The position numbers were made by a program, and so were the translations under genes. A DNA stretch of 64,000 nt, from positions 57,034,012 through 57,098,011 of the forward strand of contig OX421965.1 of NCBI GenBank assembly GCA_949128115.1, written 5' to 3'. Below the pieces are notes generated by a model. That model saw only the letters and a program-made list of their open reading frames with translations. It was not told where the DNA came from and searched no databases. The stretch comes from Anaspis maculata. Its lineage: Eukaryota; Arthropoda; Insecta; Coleoptera; Scraptiidae. Position 1 is the stretch's first letter, and the number at the start of each line of letters is the position of its first letter. This document shows positions 59,960 to 64,000 of this stretch, piece after piece.

Positions 59960-60270
59960 CTAACAAGTGACAGTTGAAGAAATAATTCAAACTGTTCTGA
60001 ATACAGCTTTTTTAGGGCTTTCGAATGACATATTGCAAGTCAAGTTTCGTGTGATAAACCTTCTGTCCTACCTTCTGTCATTTTTGATAGTGACACTTCA
60101 TTTTGACAGATGACAGCCAAAAACTAATCAGCTCATTTGACAGCAAGACCCTGTCTGTATACCAAATTTCAAGTCGATCGGGTTAATGGTTCGGCAGCTA
60201 TCGTGTCAGAACGGTTTCCTGCATCATCACATAACTTTCCCTTCCGAGTGAGGGGACGGGTCGGGAAAGT
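59960..60270. repeat. Dispersed repeat family B, copy 2
   Basis: Reverse-orientation copy of 10543-10925: CTGTTCTGAATACAG, GACATATTGCAAGTCAAG, TGACAGCCAAAAACTAATC, TACCAAATTTCAAGTCGATCGG and GGTTCGGCAGCTATCGTG blocks. It ends in a GGGAAAG sequence directly abutting a MITE. Confidence 0.75.
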
Positions 60271-60436
60271 ATAGACAATACAAATAGAAAAGACACATGT
60301 CGTCACGGATTTTTACGGTTGCGTAGGAACCACGTGAGTCCATCATTCAGAAAAAGGTTGGCTGATTTTTGATGCCCCAATATCCGTGACGACGGTGGTG
60401 ATAACATATGGTCTTCTCTATTTGTATTGTCTATAC
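60271..60436. repeat. Hairpin MITE
   Basis: TATAGACAATACAAATAGA, then AAAGAC, on the left is mirrored by GTCTTCTCTATTTGTATTGT, then CTATA, on the right; GTCGTCACGGA pairs with TCCGTGACGAC further in. Confidence 0.88.
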
Positions 60437-60850
60437 AATAGTTGATAGTCCGCAAATTTTCTTCCACAGAACCTTATTGGACAGTGTCTTTAGTCTATTT
60501 CTTCATTTGGAATTATCAAAATCGCGTTGCCCTTCATGACTCAAGAGTCAAGACTAGAGCGAGATTTAGGTTTCGGTAATGGGTGCTCGTGCGATAAAGG
60601 GGCATAAAAATTTGAGATCGATTTCAATGACCCAAAACAGACTTACCTTGTCCTTACCTACTCGTCTGTGTCTTCGCTTTGATATATGGTCATCATACCA
60701 TACCTTACCTAACCTCTGTAGTGACAGCAGTGACAGCACGGCCACAGCACCCTTACTCAGAACTGTTACTCACATTTAACGTGAATGTATTCCTTCGTCC
60801 TTCGAAAAAAAAACACACACACTTACACAACACACCACAAAATAGTCACA
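60437..60850. other. No gene recognised; possible 5' flank of a candidate exon
   Basis: Ends in an A/C-rich ACACACACAC-type leader before ATG 60851. Confidence 0.35.
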
Positions 60851-60970
60851 ATGTCACAATACGCATCACAATCTCTGCCTTCTAGGAATAAGGCCCCACC
60901 CCAGTCCTCATCGCGAGTCGCACGTCGCACAACATATTCAACTCGGTCCGGCGGACACGGCCATTGTGAG
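60851..60970 (+). CDS. Candidate first exon (40 codons), gene unknown
   Basis: ATG at 60851 is followed by 40 open codons (MSQYASQSLPSRNKAPPQ..., Ser/Arg rich) ending exactly at a strong donor-like GAG|GTGAGT at 60970/60971. The composition is more CpG-rich than the surroundings. No matching downstream exon was identified before ligase gene 4, so it may be the first exon of a gene running off the window, a pseudo-exon or chance. Confidence 0.25.
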
Positions 60971-61856
60971 GTGAGTTGGTGAGTAATTTGGTTGGAATAT
61001 TGAATACTTATAGTGAGTACAACCGAAAGTACAACCTAGTAGCTGGCTCAGAGAATAGTTAACTAGTTGCTCATAGCACTCGTGACACGGCGGACAATGG
61101 TCGCGTTCATCAGGAAGATGGAAGAAACTCTTACCGCTCCCGCTCAGTCGCTCACTGAGTTACCGAGCGATCAACAGCACATCACACATGCACAAATCTA
61201 TAAAATAATGAAATGTCGGCGACATATAGTGTCATGAAGGGGACCCTGAAGCCGCACATTTTACATAAACGATTCCACCACCATTCCCTTATGCAATTTT
61301 GATTCGATGTAGGTACGGAAGAATGCGATTTACTTACGTTTAACTTAACTCAAGACTTAACTATTTCATTTTCGCACTTTAACATCGCCCAGTTTCTTTA
61401 TTCGTCACCACTCCATTCTCGCTGCTCTTTTTAATAAACTCTATTGTTGGTTGCCTATCAACTACACATATTTTTTCGCGACTTTCTTCCTCTTTTCTCT
61501 GTTTTAATCTTTCTTTCCTGCAATGAGCTATGTCGGAATGTCGCACGTAGCGGTCGGCCAGCTGTCGAACGTTGACAGTTGTGAATGAAACGTCAGTGGG
61601 CGATATTCAAATGCGAAAATGGAATACCTAGTTAATACAGGAGCACTGTATTACATATTACATATCTACATCAAAAATTCTGTAGCTCCAAAAAATGTGA
61701 CATATAGCCATACCTATCATTGTGCCATATGAAGGAACCCTCGCGTAGTGCATTCACCATCATGAAGTCAGGAATCAAGCCTATTATTATATTAGGCCAT
61801 AACTGTAACGTTGCAAGACCTCGTTGCTTTTTTTTCTAATGATGAAAATTTTGATG
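60971..61856. other. No gene recognised
   Basis: Intergenic; no repeats or coding motifs supported. Confidence 0.45.
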
Positions 61857-62076
61857 CATATCCCATACACTTTCTATTTCCAGTGGAATGACTTTTTGGA
61901 CCAAAAATAAAGTGACAAGCTAGGGGGCTACGACTACGGCTGGTGACACCTGCAAAGTTTTGGAGCGAAACTATCAGCGGCCCTCGGCCGTATTCTCCCA
62001 GCACTCCAGCTTGTCACTTAATTTTTGCTCCAAAAAGTCATTCTACTGAAAATAGAAAGTGCGTATGGGATATACC
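61857..62076. repeat. MITE family A, copy f (most complete ends)
   Basis: Full-length termini: TATCCCATACACTTTCTATT, then CAGTGGAATGACTTTTTGG, at the left and the inverse CTACTGAAAATAGAAAGTGC, then GTATGGGATATA, at the right. This copy best shows that the inverted repeat extends about 70 bp. Confidence 0.9.
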
Positions 62077-62551
62077 TAGATATGGAGTATTTTGTTCCTG
62101 ACATTTTGTAGGTACAGCTTCGCCAGAGGCCGATTTCGATATCGTTGATATTTAATCGAGACATGACTGGCAAGAATCTTCCTACGAGCTTGATGCCACC
62201 TTGGCATCAACGGAAATGTTTAAATACACTTAGCCAAAACATAAACGCTGCATTGAACAGTCCAACACCGAGCACCGGAACACCAGTCTCTATTCATCAC
62301 CTACGCCACTGTATATTTTATAAGTAATGGGAACGCCTTTGAAAAATGGAAACACAACATCCGTCACTTGTCAGTGTCACAATTTGATTGCATAAGATAG
62401 AAATAGGTTATGTCTGAATAAATTTTTGTTTATTATTAAAATAACCACCGTTCTTACAGCAAAATTACGAGTGAAAATGCCAGCAATTATGAAGAAAATC
62501 ATGGGCAAATAGTGAAATCAATTGTGATGACTGTACCTGAATTGCAAAGCA
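62077..62551. other. Upstream region of ligase gene 4
   Basis: AT-rich sequence directly upstream of ligase gene 4. A short ORF starting at ATG 62527 (24 codons, ending TAA at 62601) overlaps the ligase start in another frame and could act as an upstream ORF. No clear TATA box. Confidence 0.4.
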
Positions 62552-64000
62552 ATGTATTACGTTTTCCGAAGAATCTTTCCAACTCTAAAGACAAAGAATA
62601 AGACCCTAATGCGAATAATTAAAAGACGAAACAGTACAAATGGAACAATAGTCGAGTCAAAAGCACCATTCACTGAAATCCCAGACAAGAAAATAACCAG
62701 CTATGTGTGGTCGAGGCTGGACCAGTGGCACGATAAAACTGCTGTGGCAAGATACTTCTTTCAATTCCAGTCAAAGAATTTCTAAACCTTATTTTCCAGA
62801 TATGCTTTGAAACCGGACAAAGTTACACTTACGGTCAAATTTACCACAAAAGCCAATGCTTGGCAGGAAGTTTACGTCACAGTTTCGGACTGAATCCCAA
62901 AGATACAGTGGCCATTGTATTGGCTAATGTTCCTGAATTTCCCATTGTTTTTCTAGGAGCCCTGGAGGCAGAGCTTGTTGTCACCACAGTAAATCCAATC
63001 TACACTGCAGGTTAAATATCAATGGAAATTCACTTGAATTTGTTATCAATTCAATTTTTAGATGAGATAGCTACTCAGTTGAAAGATTCTGATGCCAAAT
63101 TAATTTTCACTACAGGAGAACTCAGTCCATTTGTTAGCAAGGCAGTACAGTTGTTGGAAGAGCAAATACTTATAGTACTCACGGATGTTACAACAGCGGT
63201 AAGAAGTGTTGAAAAAATCCAATAATGTCATTGTTGTAATAATTAAATGTTCCATTGTTAGGTAGATAATGAACGTTTTGTGTCGCTCAGTACACTTTGT
63301 GAGGGGATAGCTCAAAAATTTGTACAAGAATCAACTCCTGATGATGTAGCTTGTTTGCCTTATTCAAGTGGTACCACTGGATTGGCGAAAGGTGTGCTGT
63401 TGACCCACAGAAATGTTGTCTCGAACTTGTGCCAGATGTCTTCACCCAACTTCGCTGTGAATCTAAAAACTGAAGGTATTATTGCAAAACATCTATACAT
63501 ACAGGGGTGTCCAGAAAATGGTGGAAATCTTTCCAGTACGTTGTAAGGGATCCTACAGGGAATTCCGAAAAAATGATAAAAAAAATTCTTCGACTTTCAT
63601 TTTTGGGGTTATCAAGGGTCAAGGGACGGTTTGAACCCTTCTAGTTTCGTTAATTTAAAGAATTTCAGCTCACTGTTGATGGCAGAATCATGAGAAAGAA
63701 ATATCTACCAATTGATGTGTATTGATTTTTTTTTTATTCACAGGGTGAGTGGTGAGTCAGAAACTACGAAAATTATTTTTCGAAGGACCAGTTTTTGAAC
63801 CTTGAGGGCTTCAAAAATGAAAGCTGAAGATTTTTTTATTCATTTTTTCGGGATTCCCCATAGGGTTCTTTACAACGTGCTGCACAGCTTTTCCGCTATT
63901 TTCTGGACATGTCCCAAAATAAAGTAGCCAAACGCCTATGGGAGATAGCTCAGAAAAAATTTGAAGCCCCTACATATTTTTTTCGGTTTTTGAAAAAAAA
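62552..64000 (+). CDS. 4-coumarate/acyl-CoA ligase-like protein 4 (5' part, runs off the window)
   Basis: Fourth paralogue, on the opposite strand from the other three. Exons: 62552-62746, 62800-63010, 63062-63198, 63262-63475; the gene continues beyond 64000. The phases (0, 1, 0, 1) and the 211-nt second exon match the paralogues. Intron 1 most likely has a GC-AG donor (GTG|GCAAGA), because the paralogues keep a hydrophobic residue at that point; the alternative GT donor three bases earlier would remove it. Exon 2 has QSYTYGQIY and NVPEFPIV, exon 3 SDAKLIFT, and exon 4 the [11 protein letters not shown] nucleotide-binding loop, with Ala where Pro is usual. The N-terminus ([26 protein letters not shown]) is strongly basic without acids, which resembles a mitochondrial presequence as in ligase 1. 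Introns 1-3 are only 51-63 bp. The visible part of intron 4 holds a foldback. Confidence 0.87.
63501..63915. repeat. Foldback in intron 4 of ligase gene 4
   Basis: ACAGGGGTGTCCAGAAAATG at the left and CATTTTTTCGGGATTCCC through TTTTCTGGACATGTCCC at the right are inverted. The arms are about 130 bp, with AAAATTCTTCGACTTTCATT pairing with AATGAAAGCTGAAGATTTTT across the centre. Confidence 0.8.

Overview
The window looks like insect nuclear DNA. It has intron-bearing genes with GT-AG splice sites and AATAAA signals, Tc1/mariner, hAT, jockey-like and BEL/Pao elements, a tRNA-derived SINE, and many foldback repeats and MITEs. Frequent TAGGTACC/TACCTACC words and moderate AT richness would suit a hemipteran such as a whitefly, but that species guess is tentative.

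The recognisable host genes are four paralogues of the adenylate-forming 4-coumarate/acyl-CoA ligase-like family. Three lie on the minus strand: 20260-24640 (5 exons, 570 aa), 37687-40041 (7 exons, 548 aa) and 52870-55379 (7 exons, 551 aa). A fourth lies on the plus strand from 62552 and runs off the right edge. The exon models were built by hand from splice sites, and the reading frame closes across every junction. They keep the [10 protein letters not shown] loop, the FFH-x-YG motif, the YGxTE motif, the (R/K)TGD motif and the C-terminal catalytic lysine (the fourth only as far as the loop). This is a tandem family expansion, not an operon.

Layout: 1-20 kb has no convincing host gene and holds relics: foldbacks, Ty3/gypsy and other LTR-element scraps, an internally deleted mariner-like element with a MITE inside it, Tc1-like pseudogenes, an inverted-repeat element split by a hAT element, and a LINE endonuclease fragment. 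From 20.2 to 24.6 kb is ligase 1, whose second intron holds a palindrome cluster. From 25.87 to 33.34 kb is a complete BEL/Pao retrotransposon with apparently identical 953-bp LTRs, a 5-bp target duplication and one open 1,732-codon gag-pol frame. From 34.7 to 37.2 kb is a compound of two roughly 1-kb palindromes inside an outer inverted repeat. From 37.7 to 40.0 kb is ligase 2. From 40.4 to 43.5 kb is a four-level nest of insertions. From 46.2 to 47.3 kb is a DNA transposon with an 8-bp duplication that appears to carry a three-exon small secreted-peptide gene. From 49 to 52.6 kb are a jockey-like LINE relic and another giant foldback. From 52.9 to 55.4 kb is ligase 3. From 55.7 to 62.1 kb are a SINE, foldbacks and MITEs. 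From 62.55 kb is ligase 4.

The most unusual material is the transposon-borne 65-aa secreted-peptide candidate, the nested insertion chronology at 40.4-43.5 kb, and the number of kilobase-scale palindromes between and within the ligase genes. All calls come from reading the sequence; no search or alignment software was used.
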